From Lachnospiraceae bacterium JLR.KK008 (lineage in GTDB: Bacteria; Bacillota; Clostridia; Lachnospirales; Lachnospiraceae): a stretch of DNA of 64,000 nucleotides. Made by a program: the position numbers and the translations under genes. The notes below the pieces were generated by a model. That model was not told the DNA's origin and made no database searches. It saw only the letters and a program-made list of their open reading frames with translations. Every line of letters starts with the position of its first letter. Position 1 is the first letter of the stretch. Of this stretch, positions 8,702-18,221 are shown one piece after another. Where the stretch lies: positions 1,792,001 through 1,856,000 of the forward strand of contig CP143548.1 in assembly GCA_037015955.1 (NCBI GenBank). Direction: 5' to 3'.

Positions 8702-9790
8702 TTACTGCTTTTTTGTAATATATCCTGATGCCTTCAACATTTCGGCGCAGAGCACACTGCCTCCGGCCGCTCCTCTCACCGTATTGTGAGAAAGTCCTAC
8801 AAATTTCCAGTCATAGACCGTATCTTCCCGCAGACGTCCGATTGAAATGCCCATCCCCTGCTCAAAATGCACATCGAGCGTTACCTGCGGCCTGTTGTCC
8901 TCCTCCATATATTGAATAAATTGCTTCGGCGCACTCGGAAGTGCCTGCTCCTGAGGGAGTCCCCGGTAAGCTGTCAGTTTTTCGATTAACTGCTCTTTCG
9001 TGGGCTTTTTTCTGAATTTCACAAACGCAGCCGCCGTATGCCCGTTCAGTACCGGTACACGAATACACTGACAAGTAATCAGAGGAAGGGATGCCGGTTT
9101 CACGACGCCGTCCTCCACGGTACCGAGCACGCGCAGCGGCTCTTTTTCTGATTTCTCTTCCTCGCCACCGATATAGGGAATAATATTACCCACCATCTCC
9201 GGCCAGTCCTGAAACGTTTTTCCTGCCCCGGAGATCGCCTGATAAGTCGTGGCCACCACCTCATAGGGCTCGAATTCTTTCCACGCCGCCAGAGCCGGCG
9301 CATAGCTCTGAATGGAACAATTCGGTTTCACCGCAATAAACCCTCTCTTCGTACCGAGTCTCTTTCTCTGAGATTCGATCACTTCCATATGGTCCGCATT
9401 GATCTCCGGAATCATCATTGGTACATCCGGAGTCCACCGGTGGGCACTGTTGTTGGAGACGACCGGAGTCTCTGTTTTTGCATAATCCTCCTCAATCTTT
9501 TTGATCTCATCTTTTGTCATATCCACGGCGCTGAAAACAAAGTCAACCTGCTCTGCCACCCGCTCCACTTCATTCACATTCATCACGACGATCTTTGCGG
9601 CCGCCTCCGGCATCGGCGTATCCATTTTCCATCTGCTGCCTACCGCCTCCTGATAAGTCTTTCCCGCGGAACGGGGACTGGCCGCAATCGTCGTCACCTC
9701 AAACCACGGATGATCTGCCAGCAAAGAGACAAATCTCTGCCCTACCATACCTGTACCGCCTAAAATACCAACTCTTAACTTATCGCTCAT
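8702..9790 (-). CDS. asd: aspartate-semialdehyde dehydrogenase
   Basis: Catalyses NADPH-dependent reduction of aspartyl phosphate to aspartate semialdehyde, the branch point to lysine, threonine and methionine. The N-terminal Rossmann motif is VGILGGTGMVGQRF. The catalytic cysteine is in KPNCSIQSY (Cys158), and active-site residues follow in QAISGAGKT and LNGHTAAAFV. The sequence is of the archaeal/fungal-like ASADH class. Length 362 aa is normal. The start has GAGGAATAAG in front. It lies 1 bp downstream of argH, which suggests cotranscription. Confidence 0.95.
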   Translation of the reverse strand: MSDKLRVGILGGTGMVGQRFVSLLADHPWFEVTTIAASPRSAGKTYQEAVGSRWKMDTPMPEAAAKIVVMNVNEVERVAEQVDFVFSAVDMTKDEIKKIEEDYAKTETPVVSNNSAHRWTPDVPMMIPEINADHMEVIESQRKRLGTKRGFIAVKPNCSIQSYAPALAAWKEFEPYEVVATTYQAISGAGKTFQDWPEMVGNIIPYIGGEEEKSEKEPLRVLGTVEDGVVKPASLPLITCQCIRVPVLNGHTAAAFVKFRKKPTKEQLIEKLTAYRGLPQEQALPSAPKQFIQYMEEDNRPQVTLDVHFEQGMGISIGRLREDTVYDWKFVGLSHNTVRGAAGGSVLCAEMLKASGYITKKQ

Positions 9791-9791
9791 C

Positions 9792-11213
9792 TTATTCCTC
9801 TCCTCTGAAACTATAATATTCTCCTCTTACGTTACATTCCTCTTCCAGAAACTTCCTGCCGACTGCGATTGCCTGCTGCATCGCCTGCTGCCCCGGCGCG
9901 CCGACTGTCAGACGTCTCTCCACACAGGTCTTCAGACTGATAGCGTCATAAATATCGGTCTCAAATACCGGGCTGACTGACTGCAGTTCTTCTATTGTCA
10001 GTGCATCAATGCTCGTGTTTTTATCGATACAGTATAAGACCAGCCTGCCGATGATCCCATGCGCATCCCGAAACGGCACTCCCTTACCAACGAGGTAATC
10101 TGCCGCATCGGTGGCATTCGTAAACCCGTTGACAGCGCTCGCCGCCATCACATCTGTGTGAAAACGCATCGTCTTCAGCATCCCCTGAAACAGCGTCAGT
10201 GAACTTTTTACTGTCTCCATGGCATCAAACGCCAGTTCCTTATCCTCCTGCATATCTTTATTGTATGCCAGCGGAATTCCCTTCATCATCGTCAGCAGCG
10301 ACATCAGCGCCCCATAGACCCGGCCTGTCTTTCCTCTGACGAGTTCCGCGATGTCCGGATTTTTTTTCTGAGGCATGATACTGCTGCCTGTGGAATACGC
10401 ATCGTCGATCTCCACGAACTGATATTCGTTGCTGTTCCAGATGATAATCTCTTCACAGAAACGACTCAGATGCATCATAATCGTAGCCGCAGCCGCCAGA
10501 TATTCGATCAGATAGTCTCTGTCGGCCACAGAATCCATACTGTTCAGCGTCGGCCCTTCGAATCCAAGCAGAGAAGCCGTATATCCGCGGTCAAGCGGGT
10601 ATGTCGTCCCCGCCAGCGCACCGCTGCCGAGCGGGCAATAGTTCATGCGCCTGTATATGTCTTTCATACGCAGAAGATCCCGTTTGAACATCTCAAAATA
10701 AGCGCCCAGATGATGGGCCAGCGTAATTGGCTGCGCTTTCTGCAAATGCGTAAATCCCGGCATATAAGTATCCAGATGCTCTTCCATCATTGAGAGCAGT
10801 GTGCCGAGCAGTTCTTTCAGCAGATGCTCCGACTCCAGTACCACTGTTCTTGTATACAGTCTCATGTCCAGTGCCACCTGATCGTTCCTGCTCCTGCCGG
10901 TATGCAGTTTCTTGCCGGTATCACCGATCTTATCGATCAGACTGGCCTCCACAAAGCTGTGAATATCCTCAAATTCGTCCGTGATCACAAGCTGTCCGCC
11001 CTCCACCTCTTCCCGAATCTGCGTCAGCCCCTTGACAATGGCATCTTTCTCTTCCTGCGTCAGTATATTCTGCTTCGCCAGCATGATCACATGGGCGATG
11101 CTTCCTTCAATATCCTGTAAAAACAATTTCCGATCAAACGATATGGACGCATTAAACTGATAGACAAGCCGGTCTGTCTCTCCCGTAAAGCGTCCGCCCC
11201 AAAGCTGTGCCAT
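9792..11213 (-). CDS. argH: argininosuccinate lyase
   Basis: Cleaves argininosuccinate to arginine and fumarate, the last step of arginine synthesis. The fumarase/aspartase superfamily signature GSSIMPQKKNPD lies at residues 276-287. The N-terminus LWGGRFTGETD and the motif HTGRSRNDQVALDMRLY are diagnostic. Length is 473 aa. GGAGG precedes the ATG at 11213. No argG is adjacent. asd follows directly, so arginine and aspartate-family genes appear to share a transcript from the promoter upstream. Confidence 0.96.
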   Translation of the reverse strand: MAQLWGGRFTGETDRLVYQFNASISFDRKLFLQDIEGSIAHVIMLAKQNILTQEEKDAIVKGLTQIREEVEGGQLVITDEFEDIHSFVEASLIDKIGDTGKKLHTGRSRNDQVALDMRLYTRTVVLESEHLLKELLGTLLSMMEEHLDTYMPGFTHLQKAQPITLAHHLGAYFEMFKRDLLRMKDIYRRMNYCPLGSGALAGTTYPLDRGYTASLLGFEGPTLNSMDSVADRDYLIEYLAAAATIMMHLSRFCEEIIIWNSNEYQFVEIDDAYSTGSSIMPQKKNPDIAELVRGKTGRVYGALMSLLTMMKGIPLAYNKDMQEDKELAFDAMETVKSSLTLFQGMLKTMRFHTDVMAASAVNGFTNATDAADYLVGKGVPFRDAHGIIGRLVLYCIDKNTSIDALTIEELQSVSPVFETDIYDAISLKTCVERRLTVGAPGQQAMQQAIAVGRKFLEEECNVRGEYYSFRGEE

Positions 11214-11246
11214 ACATTTCCTCCTGTTTAATTAAACCTAAATTTG

Positions 11247-11275
11247 ATATTACCACAATTTTTTCTATCCTGCAA
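11247..11275 (-). promoter_or_regulatory. predicted sigma-A promoter for argH-asd
   Basis: On the minus strand there is a -35 TTGCAG (11275-11270), 17-nt spacer, and a -10 TAATAT (11252-11247), about 35 nt upstream of the argH start. No clear ArgR box was recognised. The rest of the divergent gap up to 11470 holds no gene that I can see. Confidence 0.5.
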
Positions 11276-11470
11276 CAGTATGATATTTTGTGTTTCCCTG
11301 TTTTTATAGAAAGCTGACTTTCCAGACGCTTTCTGTGCGGGACGTCTCTTCCGCTTCTTTCAGCAAGCCCTTTTGATGCTGCAAAACAGAGACGCCCTCA
11401 TCGGTTTCCTCATTCCGCAACAATCTGCAAAAATCTCATACTATAAGATATAAATTCTTGGAGTGATGCT

Positions 11471-12241
11471 ATGAGTTCTTCCATATTACAGCTACACAAC
11501 ATTACTTATTCCTATCATAGCCTGACCGGAGAGATACCCGCTCTTTTTAATATTTCTTTTGATGTAAAGCAGGGAGAGTTCCTCGCGATCGTCGGCCCCA
11601 GCGGCTGCGGTAAGTCCACGCTTTTGTCGATCATCGCCAGACTGCTCACCCCTGAGGGCGGTACCATCGTCTTTCAGAATCCCGACGGTTCCCTGAATTA
11701 TCCGAAAACAGGCTATATGCTCCAGCACGACCATCTTCTGGAATGGAGAACGATCTTCCGCAATGTCATGCTCGGTCTGGAGATCACACATCAGGAGACA
11801 CCGGAAAATATCGCTTACGCGGAAAAGCTCCTGACCGATTATGAACTTTACAGATTCAGAGACAAACATCCGAGCGAATTATCCGGCGGTATGCGTCAGC
11901 GGGCGGCGCTGATCCGCACCCTTGTTCTCAACCCGGATATTCTGCTTCTGGATGAACCGTTCAGCGCCCTGGATTACCAGACAAGACTGTCCGTCTCCGG
12001 AGACATCGGCCATATCATCCGCACGACGGGAAAGACTGCTATCCTGATCACACATGATCTTTCGGAAGCCATCAGTCTGGCAGACCGCATCATCATTATG
12101 TCAGCCCGTCCTGCGACCGTCAGAAAAGAAGTGGAAATCCATCTGACAAAAACAGACGATACGCCGCTCTCCGCCAGAAGCGCTCCCGAATTTCATCATT
12201 ACTTCAATCTTCTATGGAAGGAGCTGTCCCATGAAAGCTAA
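11471..12241 (+). CDS. ABC transporter ATP-binding protein, nitrate/sulfonate/taurine type
   Basis: A 256-aa ATPase. Walker A is GPSGCGKST (residues 43-51), the signature is LSGGMRQRAALIRTL, and Walker B is ILLLDEPFSALD followed by the H-loop ITHDLSEA. It is closest in pattern to the SsuB/TauB/ThiZ class that energises uptake of sulfonates, taurine or pyrimidine precursors. It overlaps the permease gene by 11 bp. No substrate-binding protein gene is adjacent on either side. Ligand unknown. Confidence 0.9.
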   Translation: MSSSILQLHNITYSYHSLTGEIPALFNISFDVKQGEFLAIVGPSGCGKSTLLSIIARLLTPEGGTIVFQNPDGSLNYPKTGYMLQHDHLLEWRTIFRNVMLGLEITHQETPENIAYAEKLLTDYELYRFRDKHPSELSGGMRQRAALIRTLVLNPDILLLDEPFSALDYQTRLSVSGDIGHIIRTTGKTAILITHDLSEAISLADRIIIMSARPATVRKEVEIHLTKTDDTPLSARSAPEFHHYFNLLWKELSHES

Positions 12242-13043
12242 AAACAAAAACAATGTCCTTTCCGCCCAGGAACTTTACATGAAGCAGCACAGAGATCATC
12301 ATCACTGTGTTGCCATCCTGCGCCTCGTTTTGCTGCTGCTGTTTTTGGGCGTCTGGGAATTGTGTGCGGATCTCGGGGTCATCGACAGTTTCTTTTTCAG
12401 CAGTCCCAGACAGGTACTCTCCTGTTTTCTGTCCATGGTAGCAGATTATTCGATTTTCCAGCATGTTGGCATCACCCTGTTTGAAACACTCGCCAGCTTT
12501 TTTCTCGTAATCCTGATCGGCCTGCTCTCTGCCACTTTGTTGTGGTATTCCAAAAGTCTGTCAGAGATCGCAGAACCTTACCTCGTCATCTTAAACAGCC
12601 TTCCCAAATCCGCACTGGCGCCGCTCTTTATCGTCTGGCTCGGTACCGGCATGGATACAATCATCGTCGCCGGCACTTCCGTCGCCCTGTTCGGCTGCAT
12701 CATCAGCCTCTACACCGGCTTTCATCAGGTCAATGAAGAAAAGATCACGCTGATCCGCACACTCGGAGGAACAAAAAAAGATATGTTCCTGAAAGTTGTA
12801 CTGCCCTCCTCCGTGCCCGTCATATTGAGCACGATGAAAGTGAACATCGGTCTGGCGCTTGTCGGCGTCATCATCGGAGAATTTCTCGCTGCCCGCAAGG
12901 GACTTGGCTATCTCATCATTTACGGCAGTCAGGTATTTCAGCTTCACCTCGTGATCACAAGTATTATCATTCTCTGTGTGATCGCCATGGGTCTGTACCA
13001 ACTGATCCAATACGCAGAACACTGGTACAAGAAACGTATGTAA
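12231..13043 (+). CDS. ABC transporter permease, SsuC/TauC type
   Basis: A 270-aa membrane protein with about six hydrophobic helices, starting at ATG 12231 inside the end of the ATPase gene. The EAA-loop-like segment IRTLGGTKKDMFLKVVLPSS and GVIIGEFLAARKGLGYLI are typical of BPD_transp_1 permeases of the nitrate/sulfonate family. Together with the preceding ATPase it makes an importer core; the binding protein must be encoded elsewhere or is missing. A strong terminator follows at 13076. Confidence 0.9.
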   Translation: MKAKNKNNVLSAQELYMKQHRDHHHCVAILRLVLLLLFLGVWELCADLGVIDSFFFSSPRQVLSCFLSMVADYSIFQHVGITLFETLASFFLVILIGLLSATLLWYSKSLSEIAEPYLVILNSLPKSALAPLFIVWLGTGMDTIIVAGTSVALFGCIISLYTGFHQVNEEKITLIRTLGGTKKDMFLKVVLPSSVPVILSTMKVNIGLALVGVIIGEFLAARKGLGYLIIYGSQVFQLHLVITSIIILCVIAMGLYQLIQYAEHWYKKRM

Positions 13044-13075
13044 AACGCCGGTATTGCTGTCATAAGGAGCATTTC

Positions 13076-13107
13076 AAAAAAGAATCCTGTGTCCAGGATT
13101 CTTTTTT
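13076..13107. terminator. bidirectional rho-independent terminator
   Basis: A perfect 14-bp stem (13076-13089 with 13094-13107) and TGTC loop. The A-run at one end and T-run at the other let it stop both the plus-strand ABC operon and the minus-strand protease gene coming from the right. Confidence 0.9.
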
Positions 13108-13115
13108 CATCTCTC

Positions 13116-13874
13116 TTATCTCGATTCTCCCATCAGAGCATATAATTTACTCATCGCTTCTTTGATCCCGCCGACCTCGTTAATCAGTCCTTCTTTCACG
13201 GCTTCCTCTCCCACAAGAATCGTTCCCACGTCTTTTGTGAGAATTCCGGTTGCCATCATCATCTCTTCCATGCGCGCTCTCGTCACCTTACAATGACTGC
13301 ACACAAAACCGGTGATCCGGTCCTGCATCTGTTTAAAATAGTCAAATGTCTGCGGCGCGCCGATCACCATGCCGTTCATCCGCACTGGATGGATGACCAT
13401 CGTTCCCGTAGGCACGATAAAAGAATAGTCCGTGCTCGTGGCAATCGGCACCCCGATCGAATGACTGCCACCGAGCACTAACGATACCGTTGGTTTGCTC
13501 AGGGAACCAATCATCTCCGCTATGGCCAGCCCCGCCTCCACATCTCCACCCATCGTGTTTAGCAGCACGAGCAGCCCCTGAATTTCCCTGCTGTCCTCGA
13601 TCGCCGCCAGCTGGGGCAGAATATGTTCATATTTGGTCGTCTTGGCATTGTTGCCCAGATTGTCATGTCCTTCCACCTCGCCGATGATCGTAATCAGATG
13701 AATATTGCCGATCGTCGTCTGTCCGGTCTCTTCGATCCGCTCATCCCGGTGTTTCTCCTGTTCCCGCTTCTCTTTCGCGTCCGCGTTCTCCTTTGATTCT
13801 ATTTTTTCTTTTTCCGTACTTTCCGCGCTGTTTTTCCCGGTATTATTTTTATGATTGTTTTTACTTTTCGACAT
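13116..13874 (-). CDS. tepA: TepA-like ClpP-family serine protease
   Basis: About 252 aa from ATG 13874 (AGAAGGAG 7 nt upstream; an upstream in-frame start at 13931 lacks such a site). The first 50 residues are a charged Lys/Glu/Asn-rich tail. The body is ClpP-like: LVLLNTMGGDVEAGLAIAEM, the nucleophile region VLGGSHSIGVPIAT (Ser near 137) and the His in MVIHPVR (near 162). This matches the TepA/YmfB subgroup, implicated in protein export or signal-peptide handling. It is cytosolic by sequence. In Firmicutes this gene often sits near ftsK; no ftsK is visible here. Confidence 0.85.
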   Translation of the reverse strand: MSKSKNNHKNNTGKNSAESTEKEKIESKENADAKEKREQEKHRDERIEETGQTTIGNIHLITIIGEVEGHDNLGNNAKTTKYEHILPQLAAIEDSREIQGLLVLLNTMGGDVEAGLAIAEMIGSLSKPTVSLVLGGSHSIGVPIATSTDYSFIVPTGTMVIHPVRMNGMVIGAPQTFDYFKQMQDRITGFVCSHCKVTRARMEEMMMATGILTKDVGTILVGEEAVKEGLINEVGGIKEAMSKLYALMGESR

Positions 13875-14020
13875 ATAAGACTCCTTCTCTGTGAATGAAT
13901 AGAAAAGAATCGCATACACGCGATTCGTCACACGCGCAGACTGCCTCAGCAGCAGTTTCCGCTCCGCGAGCTGCGCATTTTGATTGTTATCATATTAGGA
14001 ATTTCCGATACGATAAAAAA

Positions 14021-14040
14021 AGAGAGCAAACTTGCTCTCT
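14021..14040 (-). terminator. rho-independent terminator
   Basis: AGAGAGCAA (14021-14029) pairs with TTGCTCTCT (14032-14040). On the minus strand a run of Ts follows, so it ends the transcript carrying the 54-aa gene at 14070-14234. Confidence 0.8.
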
Positions 14041-14069
14041 CTAGTATCTGCTTAATTTCTGACAATCAT

Positions 14070-14234
14070 TCATGGCAGATCGAAATCATCTTCTCCTTCT
14101 TTTAAATCCACCAGGTCAAACTCCATCTCCTCCGGGTGCAGCTCAAAATCATAGTCGAGCGGCGGTTTGACATGCTTTCTTGGAAGCGGCAGGGGATTTT
14201 TGATATAATTCGTTGTTTTTTTCTGTTCCTCCAT
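14070..14234 (-). CDS. small acidic protein of unknown function (54 aa)
   Basis: ATG 14234 is preceded by GGAGG at 7-nt spacing, and the frame reads MEEQKKTTNYIKNPLPLPRK with an acidic C-terminal half ending in DDFDLP. There is no membrane segment or cysteine. It lies 22 bp downstream of the zinc-ribbon protein gene and directly before a terminator, so it is the last gene of that transcript. The family was not recognised; the good ribosome-binding site and operon position are the support. Confidence 0.65.
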   Translation of the reverse strand: MEEQKKTTNYIKNPLPLPRKHVKPPLDYDFELHPEEMEFDLVDLKEGEDDFDLP

Positions 14235-14256
14235 TTTTTATCCTCCGTCTGTCCGG

Positions 14257-15156
14257 TCACAGATATTCCGCCCGCAGCATCTCTACCATTTCCTCATACT
14301 TTTCCCGGCACTCTTCGTTTCTCTGTTGTTCGATCAACTGCACGCATGGTTTGATATAAGTCTCGTACAAATATCGGTAGACATCTTCGTGATCTTTTCT
14401 CTTATTGACGCGCTTGATAATCGTTGGCGCCATATCATAATACTGTGCAATCATCGCCTCCCCACCCGGCAATGCAGTCAGATAGTTGTCCCGATACGCC
14501 TTCAGGAGATTCAATTCATAACAGTCGGACGGTTTGTTGAGCCCTTCGCATACCGCCGTCGTGATATAACAGAGTTTGCGCTTAAAACCGCTGATCAGCG
14601 TGTCATAATCCGCAGCATGAATATTGCTGTTTTTAAATGTCTGCGACCACTTCTCACAGATCGCATCCGCCAAGTCCGTATATTTTTCTTTTTCCTGATA
14701 CAGAAGAGCGGGAAGTAGAAAAGTCACCATATACATATTCCGGTTCATCTGTGTGGCTTCTCTGCCGATTTTGCCTTTCATGGACTCCATCGCCCTGGCT
14801 GCACTGTCCACGACGACCTGCGCGATCTCCTGCGCTGCCCGTCTCCTGTCAACGGCAACATCTATCATACTGCGCATCAGTGTCAGATTATCTCTCTGCT
14901 CCGCAAGATAACTTTCAAATCGCTCCGCATACACAGTTCTCTGAAATCCCTTTACAGTCCGGTCCGCATCGGCAAACAGGGAATCGACCCTTCCCCTGAA
15001 GTCTTCCAGCACATGTTCATACGATGCCATCGCCGCGTCCGCGCTTTCCCTCACAGAAAATTCCTGACCGCAAAACATACAGATGATCTTGTCTCTGTCC
15101 TCCGGTATTTGCATTACTTCGTTACACTTCGGGCATCTGCCCTCTCTGTATTTCAT
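14257..15156 (-). CDS. zinc-ribbon protein of unknown function
   Basis: About 299 aa from ATG 15156 (GGAGGG upstream; an earlier TTG at 15171 is less likely). The N-terminus is a zinc ribbon with CPKCNEVM and CMFCGQEF (two CxxC pairs within about 25 residues). The remainder is all-helical, including AYRDNYLTALPGGEAMIAQ near the middle and a charged helix at the C-terminus. No catalytic motif is recognised. It could be a nucleic-acid or protein-binding factor. It is followed by the 54-aa gene. Confidence 0.65.
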   Translation of the reverse strand: MKYREGRCPKCNEVMQIPEDRDKIICMFCGQEFSVRESADAAMASYEHVLEDFRGRVDSLFADADRTVKGFQRTVYAERFESYLAEQRDNLTLMRSMIDVAVDRRRAAQEIAQVVVDSAARAMESMKGKIGREATQMNRNMYMVTFLLPALLYQEKEKYTDLADAICEKWSQTFKNSNIHAADYDTLISGFKRKLCYITTAVCEGLNKPSDCYELNLLKAYRDNYLTALPGGEAMIAQYYDMAPTIIKRVNKRKDHEDVYRYLYETYIKPCVQLIEQQRNEECREKYEEMVEMLRAEYL

Positions 15157-15191
15157 CTCACTGCCCTCCAAGCGGCCTGCACGACTCTTTT

Positions 15192-15920
15192 TTATTCATC
15201 CCAGTTCGTATATACTGCCTGCACGTCATCATCATCATCGAGCAAGTCGAGCGTTCTCTGTAAATTTTTAATATCCGCTTCCTCTTTCAGTTCCACATAA
15301 GTTTGCGGGATCATCGTCACTTCTGCGGAAGCCATGACAATCCCCGCCTCCTCCAGCGCCTTCCTCACCCCTTCAAAATCGTCGGGACCGGTAATGATCT
15401 CGTAGCTGTCCTCTTCCTCGGAAAAGTCTTCCGCCCCCGCATCGAGCGCTGTCATCATCAGATCATCTGCGTCTGCATCATATTCTTCTTTGTCGATAAT
15501 GATCTGTCCTTTTTTATCGAACATAAACGAAACGCATCCCTGTGTGCCAATGTTTCCATGACCTTTGGTAAAAGCGCTTCTCACGTTGGCTGCCGTGCGG
15601 TTCTTATTGTCGGTGAGCGCATCGACGATAATGGCAATCCCGCTCGGTCCATAACCCTCATATGTAACATACTCATAGTTGACATTGCCCGCGTCCCCGG
15701 CCGCCTTCTTGATACCTCTCTCAATCGTGTCATTCGGCATATTGTTGGCTTTGGCTTTGGCTACAACTGCGGCAAGCTTATAATTGTTGCTGACATCTGG
15801 TCCGCCCTCTTTGACGGCTACCGCGATTTCTCTGCCGATGATCGTAAAGATCTTTCCCTTTGCAGCGTCATTTTTCTCTTTCTTATGTTTAATGTTCGCA
15901 AATTTTGAATGTCCTGACAT
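15192..15920 (-). CDS. yebC: YebC/PmpR-family translation or transcription factor
   Basis: About 242 aa. The N-terminus [20 protein letters not shown] is the family signature, followed by [20 protein letters not shown] and [20 protein letters not shown]. The protein is a three-domain fold; family members act as DNA-binding regulators or relieve ribosome stalling. The start at 15920 is chosen because AGGAGA precedes it and it matches the conserved N-terminus; the upstream start at 15941 adds seven atypical residues. Confidence 0.93.
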   Translation of the reverse strand: MSGHSKFANIKHKKEKNDAAKGKIFTIIGREIAVAVKEGGPDVSNNYKLAAVVAKAKANNMPNDTIERGIKKAAGDAGNVNYEYVTYEGYGPSGIAIIVDALTDNKNRTAANVRSAFTKGHGNIGTQGCVSFMFDKKGQIIIDKEEYDADADDLMMTALDAGAEDFSEEEDSYEIITGPDDFEGVRKALEEAGIVMASAEVTMIPQTYVELKEEADIKNLQRTLDLLDDDDDVQAVYTNWDE

Positions 15921-15951
15921 CGTTTTCTCCTCTTTTGCCATACTGATTCAG

Positions 15952-16890
15952 CTATGATTCGTTTTCACATCCATCCACGCCAGAGTCCTTGTCCGTACTG
16001 TCCGGCGACTGTCCTCCGGCCTTTGTCACAAGCACCGTCTCGATCATTTTATTTTTGACGGAGAGCACTTTAAAATGATAAGCGTCCACGTCTGTCTCAT
16101 ACTCTTCGCCGTCATCCGGTATTTTATCCATCCGCGAGATCAGAAATCCGTTCAATGTCTCAAATGTCTGCTCCCCGAAAGAGATGCCGAATCGTTCTTC
16201 CAGCTCCTCGAGCGGAGTCAGACCTTCAATCACATATTCGTTTTCGCTCTTCTCTTTGATATGTGCTTCCTCTTCATCGTATTCATCCATGATATTGCCC
16301 ACGATCTCTTCCAGTATATCCTCCATGGCGATCAGCCCGGCCGTCTGTCCATACTCGTCGATAACGATCACCATCTGTATCTTCATCGTCCGCATATTGT
16401 GGAACAGCACATCGATGTTTCTCGTTTCCGGAATAAATCTCGCTTCCCGTACCAGACCCTTGATACTTTTTACTTTCTTCTCCGCCGCCGACGCACCTTT
16501 GCTGCCTTCCCTTGCGCGGACCGCGTCTTTAAAATGCAGGATACCAATGATATGATCGATGTCTCCGTCATAAACCGGATACCGGCTCTTATTTTCGCCG
16601 ATAATAAAGGTGAGCGCCTCCTGTAATGTCATATTACCGTCTATCGCGATGATATTTTTCCGGTGTGTCATAATATCCTGAGCTTCCTTATCTCCAAACT
16701 CAAAGATATTGGTGATCATCTCCGCTTCGCTCGCCTGAAGAACGCCCTGTTCATGTCCTTCATTGACCATGGATATGATTTCTTTTTCTGTCACATCCGA
16801 GTCCGTGCGGCTGCGAAACACTCTGGAAATCCTTTTCATAAGTTTTTTGGTAGAACCGATCGTCGCGGCCGTAGGCCCATCATCGTCCAT
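15952..16890 (-). CDS. CBS-domain CorC/HlyC-family protein
   Basis: About 312 aa. A CBS pair (IMTHRKNIIAIDGNMTLQEA and IQMVIVIDEYGQTAGLIAME) is followed by a CorC_HlyC transporter-associated domain (YEIDVDAYHF-like C-terminus). The N-terminal membrane DUF21 domain found in many family members is absent, so this is the soluble CorC-like form, linked to magnesium/cobalt efflux or adenosine-nucleotide sensing. ATG 16890 has AAGGGG upstream; the upstream TTG at 16968 would overlap the neighbouring gene and is rejected. Confidence 0.85.
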   Translation of the reverse strand: MDDDGPTAATIGSTKKLMKRISRVFRSRTDSDVTEKEIISMVNEGHEQGVLQASEAEMITNIFEFGDKEAQDIMTHRKNIIAIDGNMTLQEALTFIIGENKSRYPVYDGDIDHIIGILHFKDAVRAREGSKGASAAEKKVKSIKGLVREARFIPETRNIDVLFHNMRTMKIQMVIVIDEYGQTAGLIAMEDILEEIVGNIMDEYDEEEAHIKEKSENEYVIEGLTPLEELEERFGISFGEQTFETLNGFLISRMDKIPDDGEEYETDVDAYHFKVLSVKNKMIETVLVTKAGGQSPDSTDKDSGVDGCENES

Positions 16891-16939
16891 TTCTTCATCC
16901 CCTTCTGCAAAAGTCTTATCTATGAATATAGCATTTTCT

Positions 16940-17830
16940 CTATTCCACGTCAAGAATTCCCTCAGCAACTGTGAAATGAACGTCTTTTTGATATGTGCTG
17001 ATGATCTGTGTCCCAGCCTCCCGCAGTGCCTGCTGCGTCTTCTCCTGTGCCTCTTCGGCCGTAATCACGGCATAGGCAGGATGCAGTCTTTCGACCAGAT
17101 CATCGCTTTTACCATTGTCCCTTCCATGATGAGCCGCTTTGTACACATCAACCCGCGGCAACTCCTCCGCGAGCAGTTCTCCGATCCGTTTCTTCCTGGC
17201 ATCGCCTGCAAAAAAGAAAGTCCGGTTCTCATACACTGCCAGAGTCGCAAGCGAACAGTTGTTGGAATCTTCATAAACTTCCTGCGGCGGATAGACCGTC
17301 ACCTCCAGTTTTCCGAATGTCCATACCCGGTTGTCCTCCGGCACGGTTACGGTCTCCTCTTCCAGTTTTCCATTCAGCGTTTGCTGTAATTCGGAGCCTT
17401 TCTCGAATGAAGTCTGCACGACTTCTCCCACCGGAAATGTATCCAGAAGAAGCGCCGCGCCACCGATATGATCTTTGTCAGGATGCGTCAGAATGAGCAA
17501 ATCGATCTCCTCCACCTGCAGCGCCCTCAGCTTTTCCATGAGCATAGCGGCATCCTCTTTTGTCCCGGTATCAATCATAATATGACTGCCACCGGTTTGC
17601 AGCAGTATACTGTCCGCATCATCCGAGCAGGCAAAAAACCAGACATCCAGCCTGTCATCGTTACTGGCGGACGCCTTTTCCCCGCTGACCGGCGGACAGT
17701 CAGCGCAGGCAGGCGCCTTCGTCTCACTGCCTCCGCCCCCGCAGGACGATACAGTCCCACACAGGCAAAGAAATAACAGGCACACAGCGAAGCGCACCTG
17801 CAGCTTTCTTTTTCTGATATTACCAGACAT
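16940..17830 (-). CDS. secreted MBL-fold lipoprotein, ComEC C-terminal-like
   Basis: A 296-aa protein with a signal peptide ending in a lipobox-like VSSC, then a Gly/Ser/Ala linker. The metallo-beta-lactamase domain shows DTGTKEDAAMLMEKL, the metal motif LTHPDKDHIGG and the later AGDARKKRIGELLAE and KAAHHGRDN. This pattern belongs to the ComEC/Rec2-like MBL group, believed to act on nucleic acids or related phosphodiesters outside the membrane. No competence genes are adjacent. It sits downstream of mazF and alr in the same direction. Confidence 0.85.
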   Translation of the reverse strand: MSGNIRKRKLQVRFAVCLLFLCLCGTVSSCGGGGSETKAPACADCPPVSGEKASASNDDRLDVWFFACSDDADSILLQTGGSHIMIDTGTKEDAAMLMEKLRALQVEEIDLLILTHPDKDHIGGAALLLDTFPVGEVVQTSFEKGSELQQTLNGKLEEETVTVPEDNRVWTFGKLEVTVYPPQEVYEDSNNCSLATLAVYENRTFFFAGDARKKRIGELLAEELPRVDVYKAAHHGRDNGKSDDLVERLHPAYAVITAEEAQEKTQQALREAGTQIISTYQKDVHFTVAEGILDVE

Positions 17831-17842
17831 ATTTTCTCCCTG

Positions 17843-18184
17843 TTATGTATCCAGCTCAAGACTGATCAAAAGCCCTTTGTTCACTTTTTCCATCATGTCC
17901 TGGTCAAGATGACATACTTTATCCTTCAGACGTTTTTTATCGATCGTACGAAGCTGCTCGAGCAGCACAACCGAGTCCTTGACCATCTCGTATCTGTGCG
18001 AATCCAGTTCTATATGAGTCGGCAGCTTTGCTTTATTCATCTTTGACGTAATTGCCGCACAGATCACAGTAGGACTGTGCTTATTCCCCACATCGTTCTG
18101 AATGATCAGAACAGGCCGGATGCCTCCCTGCTCCGAACCGATCACAGGTCTTAGATCCGCGTAATATACATCTCCACGTCTCAT
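17843..18184 (-). CDS. mazF: MazF/PemK-family endoribonuclease
   Basis: A 113-aa protein. The motifs [20 protein letters not shown] and [17 protein letters not shown] are the classic MazF N-terminal strands and loop; [20 protein letters not shown] completes the fold. It cleaves mRNA at short sequences. It lies immediately downstream of alr, as in Bacillus alr-ndoAI-ndoA, but there is no room for a MazE antitoxin gene: only 37 bp separate it from alr. Confidence 0.92.
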   Translation of the reverse strand: MRRGDVYYADLRPVIGSEQGGIRPVLIIQNDVGNKHSPTVICAAITSKMNKAKLPTHIELDSHRYEMVKDSVVLLEQLRTIDKKRLKDKVCHLDQDMMEKVNKGLLISLELDT

Positions 18185-18221
18185 TGATACGTAACACTTC
18201 CTTCACTACAATTTAGGAATA

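Noticed and set aside
11280-11470. Riboswitch (TPP-like) before the ABC genes
   Set aside because: The conserved TPP riboswitch segments are not present; only a plain leader with weak promoter-like sequence is seen.
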